NCBI GenBank assembly: GCA_034509735.1 | Contig: JACGWO010000006.1 | Span: 14,138,645-14,202,644, forward strand | Origin: Sesamum alatum | Lineage: Eukaryota > Streptophyta > Magnoliopsida > Lamiales > Pedaliaceae | Reading direction: 5' to 3' | DNA: 64,000 bases | Shown: in pieces, positions 12,180 to 23,930 of the stretch | Layout of the letters: each line of letters begins with the position of its first letter | How positions within the stretch are numbered: the first letter of the stretch is position 1 | Notes under the pieces: model-generated | The model's input: the letters and a program-made list of their open reading frames with translations, nothing else | Database searches by the model: none | Told to the model about the DNA's origin: nothing | Translations under genes and position numbers: made by a program

Positions 12180-12660
12180 GCGGTTTGGGGGCTCTCACTC
12201 ACCGCCTCTCGTCATTGGAATTGACGTAGAAGAATTGAGGGAAGAAGAAGAATCAAAGGCTCCAGTTCTACCACACTTGCCGCCGTCGCCGCCCGATCGC
12301 CGGAAACACATTCCGTAATGTCTCCGACCACGTGCCCCACCATCTTTTTAGCGTCGAGCCAATCTGCCCAACCATGCTGCTTGTTGTTTGACTGGTCTTC
12401 CAACGTGCGGCCACACGCCGCCTGAGATTGCGGCCGCTTTCACTTTCTCTCTTTGAGTCCGGCGCCATTCCCACAACCCACCTGCCGCCACCAATGCCAG
12501 TTTACTCGTCTCGTTAAGACGCTTGCTTCTATCCATGTGGTTCCCATTTTTGTCGTCGCTTTTGTTGGATCACTGAAGAAACCGCCGCTTCGGGTCAACC
12601 GTCGATTCACCGGCAAGTGAACGACCCAGCCTCCGATACCACCGCCGTCCATTGAACCGG
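12180..12660. other. GC-richer gene-like segment inside the LARD-like element, origin unknown
   Basis: Base composition shifts to a GC-rich, CCG/GCC-rich pattern resembling a plant 5' UTR or exon, unlike the AT-rich DNA on both sides. Short open frames exist on the minus strand (for example 12440-12652) but none is recognised. It could be a captured host fragment or simply element-specific sequence. Confidence 0.35.
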
Positions 12661-15040
12661 AACTCTACTCATCGCTTTATACACTCGTGACTCATCTTAC
12701 TTTTTCTCATTTTCTACTCCTAAAATATTCTGTCTGTTTTGTTATAGCAAAAATTCAAAACAAGTGGAAGTTAATCAAAGTGAATGCGAGTGCTCCACCT
12801 GAGGCGAAAATCAGGTCGCGGAATGAAGTTTCCCGATCCCGTAATGTGATTTGTTGACAGATCTGCCGAGCGCGGCTTATGGTAGCACTTGGATTGGATT
12901 TGTCCACTGAACTAACCTCGCAATCAATGAATTTTCATACCGAATTTACTGAGAGATGGGAGTTTCTTTGTCTTCACATCCAGTGGAAACCATCAAGAGA
13001 TCTCCCTTTTTACAAGGTATGAATCAACTCATTTCTTTCTGAGACTTGCTTTACTTTGCCCGACTTGCAATATTAGAGGTTTGTACCATCACTACCAAAC
13101 AAACAGTGGTATGAAACTGATTTTGTTAAGATATTCATATAACTAGAAATTGATATGTGTGATGAAGCAAGATTATTGTGGCTGAGAATGAATTCTTGTT
13201 TGGTGGTGAACGTGTTTGATGTATTTTTACCTCCATGGTATTATATGGCCAAGCATTGAGTCAACATTCTGTAACTTTCACATATGTGTTCAGTGTCTTA
13301 TGACCATATCACTGCATTAGTGCATCTGCACCATGGTTATGATAATCTACATGGGATGGATGAAAAACACCTCTTGAATTATATGTCTAAATAGTTTGGT
13401 TCTGTATCCTGTCCAGATGAAGGATGAACTATAGACCGCTTCCGTACAGAACATGTTGTTAGGTTACTTCCAAAGCTGTTGAGTCCGAGTTTTACTTGAA
13501 CTGTATGCATTTTGTTAGGCTGTAAACTTTATAAGAAGCTTCAATAAAGTATCTAGTCACGCCCTTGAGAATACATTAAGGCACGGCCACTACACAGTTG
13601 TTGCTCAGTACTTCTGCCTCTGTAATTTTAGTATTTGGTTATAATTTCTTAAATTCAAGTACTTTTCAAGACCCAAAGATATAAAAGAAGATAAAATAAA
13701 CTATGATTTTTGTGTGATTTATGCTATCTTGCATTAACGATCATTTTCATGGTTATTCATCATGATCTATAGTTTGCTTATCATTTATGCTTGGATCTTT
13801 TCAATGGCTTCTCATTCTCTGACAACTAACAGTATGGAGTTTTATTCTTGGCTATGTTCAACTCATTAGTATATCTGCTTACTTATCTGCATTGAGACCT
13901 CTTTTAAGTTTTGATGTATTGCCTAATACATAAGGAAGGTGACTACTGACGACTACTTGTACTATTAGTTCTTAGATTAATTCTTAGGATTATTGATTAA
14001 TCGGTTGGGAGAATAAATTTTGAGTGAGATCTTGAGGTACTCGTGTACTGCCTTACTTAATTCTTAGATTAATATTGTCTTGTAGCAAGAAGATCCTAGT
14101 TAAGGCGATTAATTATGACCATTAATATTATATATGGTACTTATAAATGCTGCTGATTTCTGTCATTTACATCAATTGTTTGTAAAATATATCTGGCTGC
14201 ATGCTTAGTTATTGGGAGGCTGATCAATACACTTCAATTTACTGCATAGTTAAAAAAGCTTCATGAGTAAAAATTGATTCATGCTCAACAAAACATAATT
14301 TCTTAATCCTAATTACGGACACATTAATCGGTACTATATATCTTGGAATTCAGTACTTGTAAAGTAAGTGTATGTTTTTCGTGTTGATTAAATATACAAT
14401 TTTTCTAATCCTAATTTTACGTTGTATGCGAGGAATGCCTTTAGGATCCTACACGCTCAATGAAGGCCGGATCGAATTTGATCGTGTGGAGAAGTGCAAG
14501 AGTTCTCGGTAGATTCGGTCAAGCTCCCGGAGAATACAAGATCACAAAGGAATAAATGTTTTTAGGGGGATTAGTTGTGATTTTTATTTCATACTCTTTC
14601 GTATTTGTTAGCATAGTAGTGCCGAGAACGGCAAGACAATAGCTTGTATAGGAAAAGAGAGCGAACACGATTAAGTGAAGGAAATGAGATAAGAGATGTG
14701 AGGGAGAGGTAACAAGTGGTTACCTAGATGACCTTTGCCATGACGGGTGCGCTCGCACGGTAGGTCAAACACGTAATAAAAAATAATTATCTTGGTTCGA
14801 GGGGGAGATGGTACGGGGATTTCTTGGCTCTCCCCCTCCTGTGTGTGGTGTTTTGGTTCTCTTGCTTCGTTTTTTCTACGGTTAAATATTTACAAGGGTA
14901 ATATCTCCTGAATTGCATGTATAAAAATATATATAAAGTCATTGACAATAAATGCTTAATAACTTCATTTATACTAGATATCCTAAAAGCTACTTGAGCT
15001 AAATATGCATATTGTGAAAAATAAACAACAAAAAAAAATG
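12661..15040. other. AT-rich internal region of the LARD-like element, nothing recognised
   Basis: About 2.4 kb with stops in all frames. A possible donor-like AAGGTATGA at about 13014-13022 follows a short exon-like stretch, but no protein is recognisable. At 14435-14900 the composition changes (CGAGGGGGAGATGG and similar). No further structure is supported. Confidence 0.4.
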
Positions 15041-15267
15041 TTGATACTCATTGAGGGGGATGACCCCTCACGTTGATTCTCTTAGAGGGGGATGGCCCCT
15101 CACACTGATACTCATTAGAGGGGGATAGCCCCTCACATTGATTCTCTTAGAGGGGGATGGCCCCTCACATTGATACTCATTAGAGGGGGACGACCCCTCA
15201 CGTTGATCCTCTTAGAGGGGGATGGCCTCTTACATTGATACTTAACCGTAGAGGGGGACGGCCCCTC
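15041..15267 (+). repeat. Seven-unit tandem array, 32-36 bp units, alternating subtypes
   Basis: The units begin at 15041, 15073, 15105, 15138, 15170, 15203 and 15235. Each contains GAGGGGG-N-CCCCTC or a close variant (the sixth has CCTCTT), a short inverted repeat able to form a hairpin. Odd units start TTGATACTCATT (or a variant) and even units TTGATTCTCTTA (or a variant), so the array is built of dimers of about 65 bp plus a final half. Confidence 0.92.
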
Positions 15268-15992
15268 AAAAACCCAAAAGCAAAAAGCTTCGTTCAGACA
15301 CACCAGAGAAAAGCTCAAGTTTCCTTGAGGCATACAAAAGATAAGCTTACAACAAAAATGTAAAGGGGATAAGAATTCCTTTTATATTGACTGGATGCAC
15401 ATAACATTGAGTTGCTTGACGTTGTTATTTTCAGCTAAGCAATCAAATTGAACATTTTTTGATTCTGTGAATTTGCTTACAAAAATTCATGAGGATTGAT
15501 CAGGATTCCTTTAAGAAGTTAGTAGAAAACGACTTATTTAAGAGATACATGCACTATGTGCGGAGATCAAAGGTACAACGGGCAAGGGATATTCTATCCA
15601 TAAAATTGGACAACATGAATTCACATAGAATGAAAATTGTCAAGTTTACAAACATCTTATTATTTATTAATGTCAGTGATTAACCATCATCTAAAAATGA
15701 GCTCATGCTAAGGACCAAGAGTCCCAACTATTGTAAATATTTAAGTAGTACACCAATTCAGTTACCATGAAAAGACCTATTATACAGTCTTTCAAGCATG
15801 AGAGAAAGAAACTAACAAAATCTAATAGACAATTGTTTTCTTAACCATAGATGAATCAAAATAGACTGAATTCTTTGAGACTGCGTACAAAATTTTTACA
15901 AGTAAGCACGAAGGTTAGAAATGAATCAGTCCTGCCAGTTAATGAAACATATGCATCTGATTCGACTCCTAGATATTCCCCTAAAATATTTC
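15268..15992. other. Internal region right of the tandem array, nothing recognised
   Basis: A 64-codon frame at 15489-15683 has no recognised domain and no support beyond being open. Otherwise AT-rich non-coding sequence. Confidence 0.3.
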
Positions 15993-16009
15993 GGAGTTGG
16001 GGGGGCTAC
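15993..16009 (+). other. Polypurine tract of the LARD-like element
   Basis: GGAGTTGGGGGGGCTAC ends immediately before the TG of the right LTR, as expected for a plus-strand primer of a plant LTR element. Confidence 0.7.
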
Positions 16010-16306
16010 TGATGGTGCAGAAATTTAGCCTAGGGACCAAGATGTAAATTTTCAGAAGAGTAATACGAAATTACTGAATCACCCTTGGCGGCGGTTACGT
16101 TCACTAGGATAGTTGGGTTAGTGGATGATTTGGGGGCAATTTGGTCTTTACGCTATCTAATATATATATATATATATATATAGTTCTAGATGAATTGTTG
16201 AGGGGGAATGATTGATTGCTGGAGAAATTATATAGCTGAATTGGAGAGGGGGGAGGAGAGGATAATTTGATGTTATTTGATGGAATATAATAATTTTGTA
16301 CCATCA
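16010..16306 (+). repeat. Right LTR of the LARD-like element (297 bp)
   Basis: Starts TGATGGTGCAG and ends TTTTGTACCATCA, matching the left LTR. It follows the polypurine tract. No target duplication is seen at its right end, because an inverted LTR piece follows. Confidence 0.8.
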
Positions 16307-16310
16307 AATT

Positions 16311-16570
16311 CATCAAATAACATAAAATTAGCCTCTCATCCCTCCTCTCCAATTCAGCTATATAATTTCTCCAGCAATCAATCATCCCCCCTCAACAATT
16401 CATCTAGAACTATATATATATTAGAAAGCGTAAAGACCAAATTGCCCCCAAACCGCCCACTAACCCAACTACCCTAGTGGACGTAACCGCCGTAAAGGGT
16501 GATTCGGTAATTTCGTATTACTCTTCCGGAAATTTACATCTTGGTCCTAGGCTAAATTCCTGCACCATCA
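16311..16570 (-). repeat. Inverted partial LTR forming a hairpin with the right LTR
   Basis: This 260 bp arm is the near-perfect reverse complement of 16010-16282, separated by a 28 bp loop. It lacks the last bases of the LTR. Its outer end TGCACCATCA is followed by ATCTA, the same five bases that precede the left LTR. Confidence 0.85.
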
Positions 16571-16950
16571 ATCTACTTTGTTATTTTCACATGTCCATGA
16601 ATTATTATGCTTGTTGTTATTATTTGAGAGCTTGATCACCTCTTAGATTTAATTAATTGTGTTGATGAACCGGAAGGAAATTCGGCATAGTGGATAGAAT
16701 AATTCATCGTGTAGATTGAATGATATATAGGAATACATTGACATGATCCATCTGATTACATAGGTTTTTCATAGATTCTAATTCATTATTGTCACGAGTT
16801 TTAGAAGGGAGAAACCCGCTAATTCCTTGATAGTAATAGATTTGGTATAACTCGAACGAATATGTCAGATTAAATTAGGAAAAACCAGTATGTGAAAATA
16901 CTTGTACGTTAGATTAATTCGTTAATATTCATTCAATCGATTAGGTGGAA
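16571..16950 (+). repeat. Gypsy LTR, second segment
   Basis: This continues the LTR interrupted at 11727. The style (TTGATCACCTCTTAGATT..., GATGAACCGGAAGG, AGAAACCCGCTAATTCC) is that of the U5 region of plant Athila-type LTRs. The right limit is approximate; no PBS or gag follows. Confidence 0.5.
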
Positions 16951-18600
16951 CTATATCCGTAGCATCTCTTCTATCTGAATTCTCTCCAACGTGACTGTCT
17001 GCCGTAGTCCCACTTTCTCTTTTTGTGGCTTTGCCGAAGTTGAATACGTTTTTTCCCAAAGCAAGTTCGCCACCAACCGTAGCAGCTCGAGATGCATCAA
17101 CCCAAGGGGAAGTCGTCAAAGCTGCTAAGCAAGAAAGAAAAGCCGAACCCTCGGAGTGGTCAAAAGAAAGAACCTGGTGAGGGTTCACCACTCTCAGAAT
17201 CATCCATGGAGCTCATGGATCGAGCGTCAAAAGAAGGACCTTGGGTTCCGTTTTGGTTGGTGGGTTCGTCACTTTTGAAAGTCAAAAAGTAAATTGACTT
17301 CAACTTAAATCGGACGGACCGGCTTCTCCGTTTGAGCATAGCATGCTTCCTTTTCTATTCACCATAAGAAATTCTAGCTCATCCTCTCAATTACATCGAC
17401 CCTTAAGTCAGCAGCTTCCTTTGAAGATAGGGCAATGCCGTCTCCCCCATAGTAGTGAGGAATAGCCAAGCCAAAGATGCTACTTCTCTATCCACTATAT
17501 TCACAGAGCGCTCACCATGGGTCCCAGGTTTATCTAGCACTGATTCGGTATCTCCGAATTGGAACCTAAGATCCATCGACAGATGAGCCTTTGCATGAGG
17601 TCTTACAGAGCCATATGTTAGGTTAATACTTCTTTGTTCTTAGCAAACGGCAGTTGATGAGAATCAAGAGTAAACCACCACTAGAAATTTCCCATGCTTG
17701 CTTCACCTTGCAGAAGTCGGTTTTTCTCTTGTTTGATTTTCCAGCTGACCNNNNNNNNNNNNNNNNNNNNNNNNNNNNNNNNNNNNNNNNNNNNNNNNNN
17801 NNNNNNNNNNNNNNNNNNNNNNNNNNNNNNNNNNNNNNNNNNNNNNNNNNNNNNNNNNNNNNNNNNNNNNNNNNNNNNNNNNNNNNNNNNNNNNNNNNNN
17901 NNNNNNNNNNNNNNNNNNNNNNNNNNNNNNNNNNNNNNNNNNNNNNNNNNNNNNNNNNNNNNNNNNNNNNNNNNNNNNNNNNNNNNNNNNNNNNNNNNNN
18001 NNNNNNNNNNNNNNNNNNNNNNNNNNNNNNNNNNNNNNNNNNNNNNNNNNNNNNNNNNNNNNNNNNNNNNNNNNNNNNNNNNNNNNNNNNNNNNNNNNNN
18101 NNNNNNNNNNNNNNNNNNNNNNNNNNNNNNNNNNNNNNNNNNNNNNNNNNNNNNNNNNNNNNNNNNNNNNNNNNNNNNNNNNNNNNNNNNNNNNNNNNNN
18201 NNNNNNNNNNNNNNNNNNNNNNNNNNNNNNNNNNNNNNNNNNNNNNNNNNCTGTAGAAGATATTGTACGGGTTAGTGTGGCTTCTCCTTAATGCAAAAAA
18301 AACTACAGTAAACAAGCTGACCAAAGACGAGACGTCGCTTCTTTCTGGCGACTAGCTTCTCAAGTGTTCGCCGATTTAAGTGGTACATGAGTTGGGTTTA
18401 TTCTTCAGTCTAGAATAAGGCAGGCATGGTATCGGGTTACTGTTTAAAAGGTTACGCACCTCTATTGGTAATACCCAAGCCAAGGGATGGTTTCGGTTGG
18501 AGTTGCTGTCCTTCTGCCGGCCCTTACATGTAAAGTTTTGAAGTGTTTTTAGTAATTTCTCATAGTAATAGTAAATCATCACAAATTTTCGGTCATCTAG
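16951..18600. other. Organelle-like DNA (possible mitochondrial insertion), with assembly gap
   Basis: The base composition and style (AAGAAAGAAAAGCCGAACC, TCTTTCTGGCGACTAGCTTC) differ from the AT-rich surroundings and look like plant mitochondrial intergenic DNA. No mitochondrial gene was recognised. The flanks of the N gap have the same style. This is an impression from composition only. Confidence 0.3.
17751..18250. other. Assembly gap of 500 N
   Basis: Exactly 500 unknown bases, probably a fixed-size scaffold gap. The true length is unknown. Confidence 0.99.
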
Positions 18601-19982
18601 ATAATTAAGGGTTAGCCATAGTTTTGATAGTTATTTCGTTAAATCGTCGTGGGATCAATATCCTTTATACTACTTGATAACTAATACGCTTGCTATTGAC
18701 CTATACATGTTTTCGCAATTACTGAAGATCATCTCAGACTTCTAAAATCCACCATCTACCCTAAGGCTCTCGCGTATTGGCTAAGGATCTTCTTGATGCA
18801 TATCATAGCTTTCTTGGTGGACTGGAAAAGAGATTGCAAGACTCAAGGACAAATTTGTAAAAGAATGGAGAAAAAGAATCGGAAGGGAATGGTTGAAAAT
18901 TTGGCTTAGCTGCCAAGTGACGTGACAATTATATCAAATTAATCTAATTATGATAAATTTAGTGATTTTAATATAAAATATTAATTCACTGGTCAAATGT
19001 ATTAAATAATGGATTTGGCTAATATATTTTATAGGTTTACAATTTAATTAAAGGAAACAAAATTTAATTAAGAAAGAAATCAATTACATAAAGAATTTAA
19101 TGACTATAAACCCTAATCAATATTAAGAATTACTATAATATTCCTATCTGAGTTTAGATTATTTAGTATTTATTATTTCTAACTTATTCATTCTTGATCA
19201 TATTCTTTCAATTTGGCAATGGCTCCAAATGCATCTCCAGATGTACACATTAAATTGGTTAATTTGTTGTAAGGGCAAAAATAAAAAATAAAAAATTGTC
19301 ATAATTATATCTATAAGTAAACCTGTACGTATATATATAAACTAATTTAATGGATTCAAGTAAACAAATATCTTCCATTCTAATACAATCACATCCAACA
19401 TCTATCAAAACTTATTAATTCCCCATTTACCCCATCCGCCAACGTAAATAGGGCATATATATATATATACAATAATCAATCACTACAAAAATAAACATAC
19501 GTCACTAAGTGATGTAGGGTACGATGCTATCAATACCCTTTTGTGTGAGGTGTTATCTTCTTTGACTGGAGCCAACAGCCTACTTAAAGATCAGAACTTG
19601 TTCCACTAGCTTTTGAATTACGAAGAGCATACAATTAAGTATTAGAGACTAAGTCAAGGATGCTTGTAATGATTGATTTTGTTGAAGAAGCAGACTCACA
19701 TCCTACTAAAAGAAAAAGTAAAATGCACCATCAAGGTATTTGCCTTAATGGTAAGGTTGAGACCAATGTTCTTCACTTAGCAAAAGCCTTGGGTTTAAGT
19801 TTGACCCTACATATGTGGATAACATGTTTACTTACATATTTGATAGGGTTTTAAACATCTTGATACATTATGATGTAATTCAATATTATGTTGAAAGAAT
19901 GGTAAAAGTCACGCATGGCACAAATGTAAAATCATGCACTTTTCGCTAGCAATAGCATGAAATTCTAAAAAACAAACGAGTT
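18601..19982. other. AT-rich intergenic DNA, nothing recognised
   Basis: CACTACAAAAATAAACATACG at 19481 resembles the end of a CACTA transposon, but no partner end was found. A 64-codon frame at 19660-19854 has no recognised domain. Confidence 0.35.
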
Positions 19983-20178
19983 GTTGGAATATGTGACCAG
20001 AAAGTCAATGCGGTTAGCTGTTCTAGAAACTATTCGTCAATCTTTGAACAAAAGTAATATTATATTGATGAATGTAGTAAGGATTCATAATGGAAAAAAA
20101 CAAGTTTGTTGTGCTTACTGCTAACATTGAGCGGGGTTTCGATATCACAACAAACGCCCACATGTCAAACGGATAAGC
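19983..20178 (+). repeat. Possible fragment of a family-B-like LTR head
   Basis: TGTTGGAATATGTGACCAGAA at 19983 closely resembles the family B LTR start (TGTTGGAATAGGTGACCAGAA). Similarity fades quickly, and the piece is cut by E2 at 20179. Probably an old related LTR. Confidence 0.4.
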
Positions 20179-20622
20179 TGAAAGATACGTGAGTGGATCA
20201 TCCTGGGAGGAGCGTGAATGCGGAAGCGCGATATAAAATTAAAAAAAAATATGACATTAAACATGCTTGTACAGAAACGTAAATACACGTTCAAGGGGTG
20301 TTCCCTTGAACCTCCCGGGTGTTCGGTGTATCTCATGATTAAACTAAACATGCAATTATCATGGTGACCATAGGGTGGAAGCGAAAAACGTAATTAAAGA
20401 ACACGCGTTGTTCCACGTTTTGCCACCAAGATCCCAATAGGAATTCTCTAAGTCGTCCACGCAACCCTACCAGTTCTTGATCCCCGGGCTAGCAAGAAAT
20501 TAAGTGTGTAATTTGGGAGGACAAATCTACCAAACATTATTAATTAACATGATCAATCCGTCTAGAAGTCCACTTGTATTAAACAAGGAACTTATAATTT
20601 TCTTGGAGGAAAAGGGGAAGGG

Positions 20623-20669
<47 letters not shown>

Positions 20670-21356
20670 CGGTGGTGAGTGTGTGTGTGTGTGTGTGTGT
20701 GTGCTCACAAGTTCATCATCCTCTTATGTGCATGCTTCTAGGAGTATTTATAGAAATGGAATCCTATTCCTCTTCAAATTCCAATTTTAAGAAGCATACT
20801 TTGACTAGGATTTTGACCTCGTCAAATCCTAGTCAAACTAGACTTTAGACTTAGTGAAACTAATCTAGGCCCTTGATCTCTCTACTTCAATCTCGTCAGT
20901 CCATCACCTTTGGTGGATTATTTATGGAATATTTAAATCACATTTAAATAAACCATAGGGCTTTAAATAATTATTATTTATTTATTTTGAGCCCCATTGC
21001 CTCATTTCTAATAAATCTAATTTATTAGTTAATTCCATTTAATCTAATTAAAGGAATCAACAATCCAAGAATAGGGGAACCAATTTAATCCAATTAAATT
21101 GGTCAACCTCCCGAGATTAATTCTAAATTAAATCCTTTGTCACCGACGGATTGTGTGTGACTCTTTAGGTTCACCCTCAACTAGACTTGGTCGAATCTCC
21201 AATCATCTCATGGAGGGAATTCGTCCGTCACCATGAGTAGCTGTCTAGCAACGGTCCATGGCACTAGAGACTAGGTGAATGTTTATGGCTTCATAAGATT
21301 TGCTTCACGGTTACATAAGCCCAATCAGATTTGCTTCACGGTCACCTATTCTAACA
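20179..21356 (-). repeat. 3' LTR of E2 (1178 bp)
   Basis: Minus-strand ends TGTTAGAATAGGTGACC...TTTCA are as in family A, but the LTR is about 800 bp shorter because it lacks the long U3 segment of family A. It contains (GA)n and (GT)n microsatellites (20629-20702) and the conserved CCATGG block (about 21160-21278). Confidence 0.88.
20625..20702 (+). repeat. (GA)n and (TG)n microsatellites in the E2 LTR
   Basis: A run of about 20 GA units is followed by about 10 TG units. Shorter versions occur at the same LTR position in R (about 35570-35643 and 53560-53616), so the microsatellites are an expanding feature of this LTR lineage. Confidence 0.85.
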
Positions 21357-21370
21357 ATCTCCCACTTGAT
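21357..21370 (-). other. Polypurine tract of E2
   Basis: The minus strand reads ATCAAGTGGGAGAT immediately upstream of the 3' LTR, the same as in F2 and R. Confidence 0.75.
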
Positions 21371-23930
21371 CTAAAGCAAATCGCTCATATGCCTAATCCC
21401 CATCTTCTCAAGATGCTGCGTATGAGCAATTTGTGACATAGGCTTTATCAACGAATCTGTTGTGTTGTTAGCTGAGTTGACTCGGTCCATCCAAACGTCA
21501 CCTCTTCCTACCATTTTCCTCAAAAGGTAGTAGCGTCTAAGAATGTGCTTGGATCGATGATGGGATCTCGGTTCCTTTGCTTGCGATATTGCTCCGTTGT
21601 TATCACAGAAGATAACCACTGGCTCGACAATGCTAGACACCACACCCAACTCTTAGATATAGTTTCTCATCCAAACCGCTTCTTTGGCAGCTTCTGAAGC
21701 TGCTATGTATTCGGCCTCAGTGGTGGAATCAGCTGTGGTTTCTTGCTTGGAACTTTTCCATGCTACCACACCACCATTGAGTTTGAACACATAGCCCGAT
21801 TGAGGCTTGGCATCGTCGTCGTCCGTCTGGAAGCTAGCGTCGCTAAAACCTTCGAGAATCAATTCTCCATTACCATAGACCAAGAACATATCCTTGGTCC
21901 TTCTTAGGTACTTAAGGATGCTCTTGACTGCACTCCAATGCGTCTCGCCTGCACAGGACTGATATCTACTAGTTACACTCAAGGCGTAAGCGATGTCAGG
22001 CCTAGTGTAGTGGACGACGTATTGGATGCTGCCTGCGGCAGAAGCATAGGGGATTCCTTTCATCCTTTCAAGCTCCTCATCAGTCTTGGGAGACTATTTC
22101 TTGGATAACTTGATCCGATGCCTCATGGGAAGGAAACCTCATTTGGAGTTATCCATGTTAAATCTTTTCAGGATTTTTTCCACATACGAGTTTTGGGTTA
22201 GTCCTAACATTCTCTTAAATTTGTCCTTGACGATCTGGATGCCTAGAATGTAGGAAGCTTCACCCAAATCCTTCATGAAAAATTGTGTGGATAACCATTC
22301 TTTTGTGTCACTTAACATTCTAACGTCATTCCCAATGAGCAGAATGTCGTCCACATAAAGCACTAGGAACACTATAGAGCTCCCACTGACCTTCTTGTAC
22401 AAACAAGGGTCATATTCGTTTTTGATAAAATTATATCCTTGTATGACTTCATCAAAGGGAATGTTCCAACTACGGGATGCTTGTTTGAGGCTATAGGTGG
22501 ACTTTTGGAGATGACAGACTTTATGCTCTTCTCCAACAATAGTGAATCCCTCCGGCGGATCCATATAGATCTCTTCCTCAACAAAACCGTTGAGAAACAC
22601 TGTCTTTACGTCCATCTGCCATATTTCATAGTCATACCATGCAGTTATGGCAAGCATGATCCGAATGGACTTAGCCATGGCTACTGGTGAGTAGGTATCC
22701 TCAAAGTCGACCCCGGGTCGTTGAGTGTAACCTTTCGCCACTAGCCTAGCCTTGAAGGTGGTAGCTTCTCCATCAACACCAAGTTTATAGACCCATTTAC
22801 ACCCGACTGGTTTAACGCCTTTGGGTGGGTCTACAAGTGTCCACACTTGGTTTGTGCTCATGGAGTCCATTTCGGCTTTCATGGCCTCAAGCCACTTTTT
22901 TGAGTCGATGTTAGACGTTGCGTCCCCATATGTCTAAGGATCCTTGACTGGTCATGCCTAGGAAGCCATACCTCACGGGAGGGCGAGGCGCTCTAGCTGA
23001 CCTACAGAGGACTGGAACGTCACTAGTGACTGCGGGCGCATACATGACAGGAGTTGACGGTTCAGGTACCGTGGTTGGCTCCTCGTGAGGTTGTTCGACA
23101 TGCCGGGCATGTTGATCCTCGCGAGGTGGCTCGACCCCTTGGGTACTTATCCTAAAACCTCTAAGTGAGGTATCCGCAACTTCTGGTGCTGATGACTGAT
23201 CCGTCTCACTTGATTCCTCAAGGAGCAGTTCATCACGTTGGACACCCGTTGGAAAACCCCTTTCCAAGAACATTGCATTCCTCGAAACAAATACTTTTTG
23301 TTCCGAGGGTCATAGAAGTAATAACCTGCAGTTTCTTTAGGATATCCAACGAACCTGCACCAGCTAGACCTTGATTCTAACTTGTCTCCCACTAGCCTCT
23401 TGACGTATGCAGGGCTACCGCACACTCTCAAGTATTTGTAGGAGGCAGGCTTGTCGTGCCATATCTCATATGGTGTTTGGGTCACGACACTGGTTGGCGC
23501 TAAGTTTAGCAACTTGGCTGTTGTTTCCAGTGCATAGCCTCAAAAAGACAAGGGCAGTTCGGTAAAACTCATCATGGATCGGACCATGTCTAATAGGGTT
23601 CGATTCCTCCTTTCAGAGACGTCGTTTAACTGCAGTGTCCCGGGAGGTGTCCATTCAGAGACTATACCGTTTTCTTTTAGATAATCGAAAAACTCGCCAC
23701 TAAGGTACTCTCCGCCTCGGTCTGACCCTAGGACTTTAATTTTGCACTCGGTTTGGTTCTCAACTTCAAGTCTAAAGTCTTTAAACCTCTCAAGAGCTCC
23801 TGACTTGTACCTCATTAGGTAAACATAACCGTACCTATGAGTGATCAACGGTGAAGATTATGAAGTAGGAGAACCCACCTCTGACTTGTGTCTTTAGTGG
23901 TCCACACAAATCTGTATGAACCAAGTCCTA
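21371..23930 (-). pseudogene. Copia pol fragment of E2 (integrase, RT, RNase H), broken
   Basis: Reading 5' to 3' on the minus strand: integrase from HTDLCGP (about 23920) through SDRGGEYLSGEF; a proline-rich linker; reverse transcriptase with KGVKPVGCKWVYK, the DVKTVFLNG motif and the YVDDILL active site; then RNase H with SDASFQTDDDDA and a C-terminal tail ending near 21371. Breaks: a frameshift at about 23850 (after DHS), one at about 23540, shifts near 23270 and 22900, an in-frame TGA at 22139-22141 (in NSK-stop-GF), a TAG at about 22094 and a TAA at about 21651. It is a dead copy. Confidence 0.9.

Larger units (their letters stand above)
11728..16570 (+). mobile_element. Non-coding LTR element (LARD/TRIM-like) with a palindromic right end
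   Basis: The outer ends are TGATGGTGCA...TGCACCATCA. The five bases outside each end are identical (ATCTA at 11723-11727 and 16571-16575), so the whole 4843 bp behaves as one insertion into the Gypsy LTR. In order it contains an LTR (11728-12031), a PBS-like site, about 3.9 kb of internal sequence without gag or pol, a polypurine tract, a second LTR (16010-16306) and then an inverted partial LTR (16311-16570). A standard LTR element would end at 16306; the inverted extra arm is abnormal. It depends on another element for enzymes if it ever moved. Confidence 0.7.
20179..23930 (-). mobile_element. 5'-truncated Copia element E2 (related to family A)
   Basis: Minus strand: 3' LTR (20179-21356), a polypurine tract, and pol from RNase H back to mid-integrase. 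Gag, protease, PBS and the 5' LTR are missing. The truncation falls at about 23930, within the HTDLCGP region of integrase. The five bases outside the LTR are TAAGC (20174-20178). Confidence 0.85.

Noticed and set aside
15041..15267. CRISPR-like array with 32-36 bp periodicity
   Set aside because: The units are contiguous tandem repeats without unique spacers, in plant transposon DNA with no cas genes.
16010..16570. Free-standing MITE of 561 bp with long terminal inverted repeats
   Set aside because: The left arm is a full LTR preceded by a polypurine tract and matching 11728-12031. No duplication flanks this unit alone (GCTAC versus ATCTA), whereas ATCTA flanks the larger unit.
17623..18324. 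Long open frames across the gap
   Set aside because: They consist mostly of N translated as X. They are artefacts of the 500-base assembly gap.
19481..19500. CACTA transposon end (CACTACAAAAA)
   Set aside because: Only one end was seen, with no inverted partner and no 3 bp duplication. Such a short AT-rich match can be chance.
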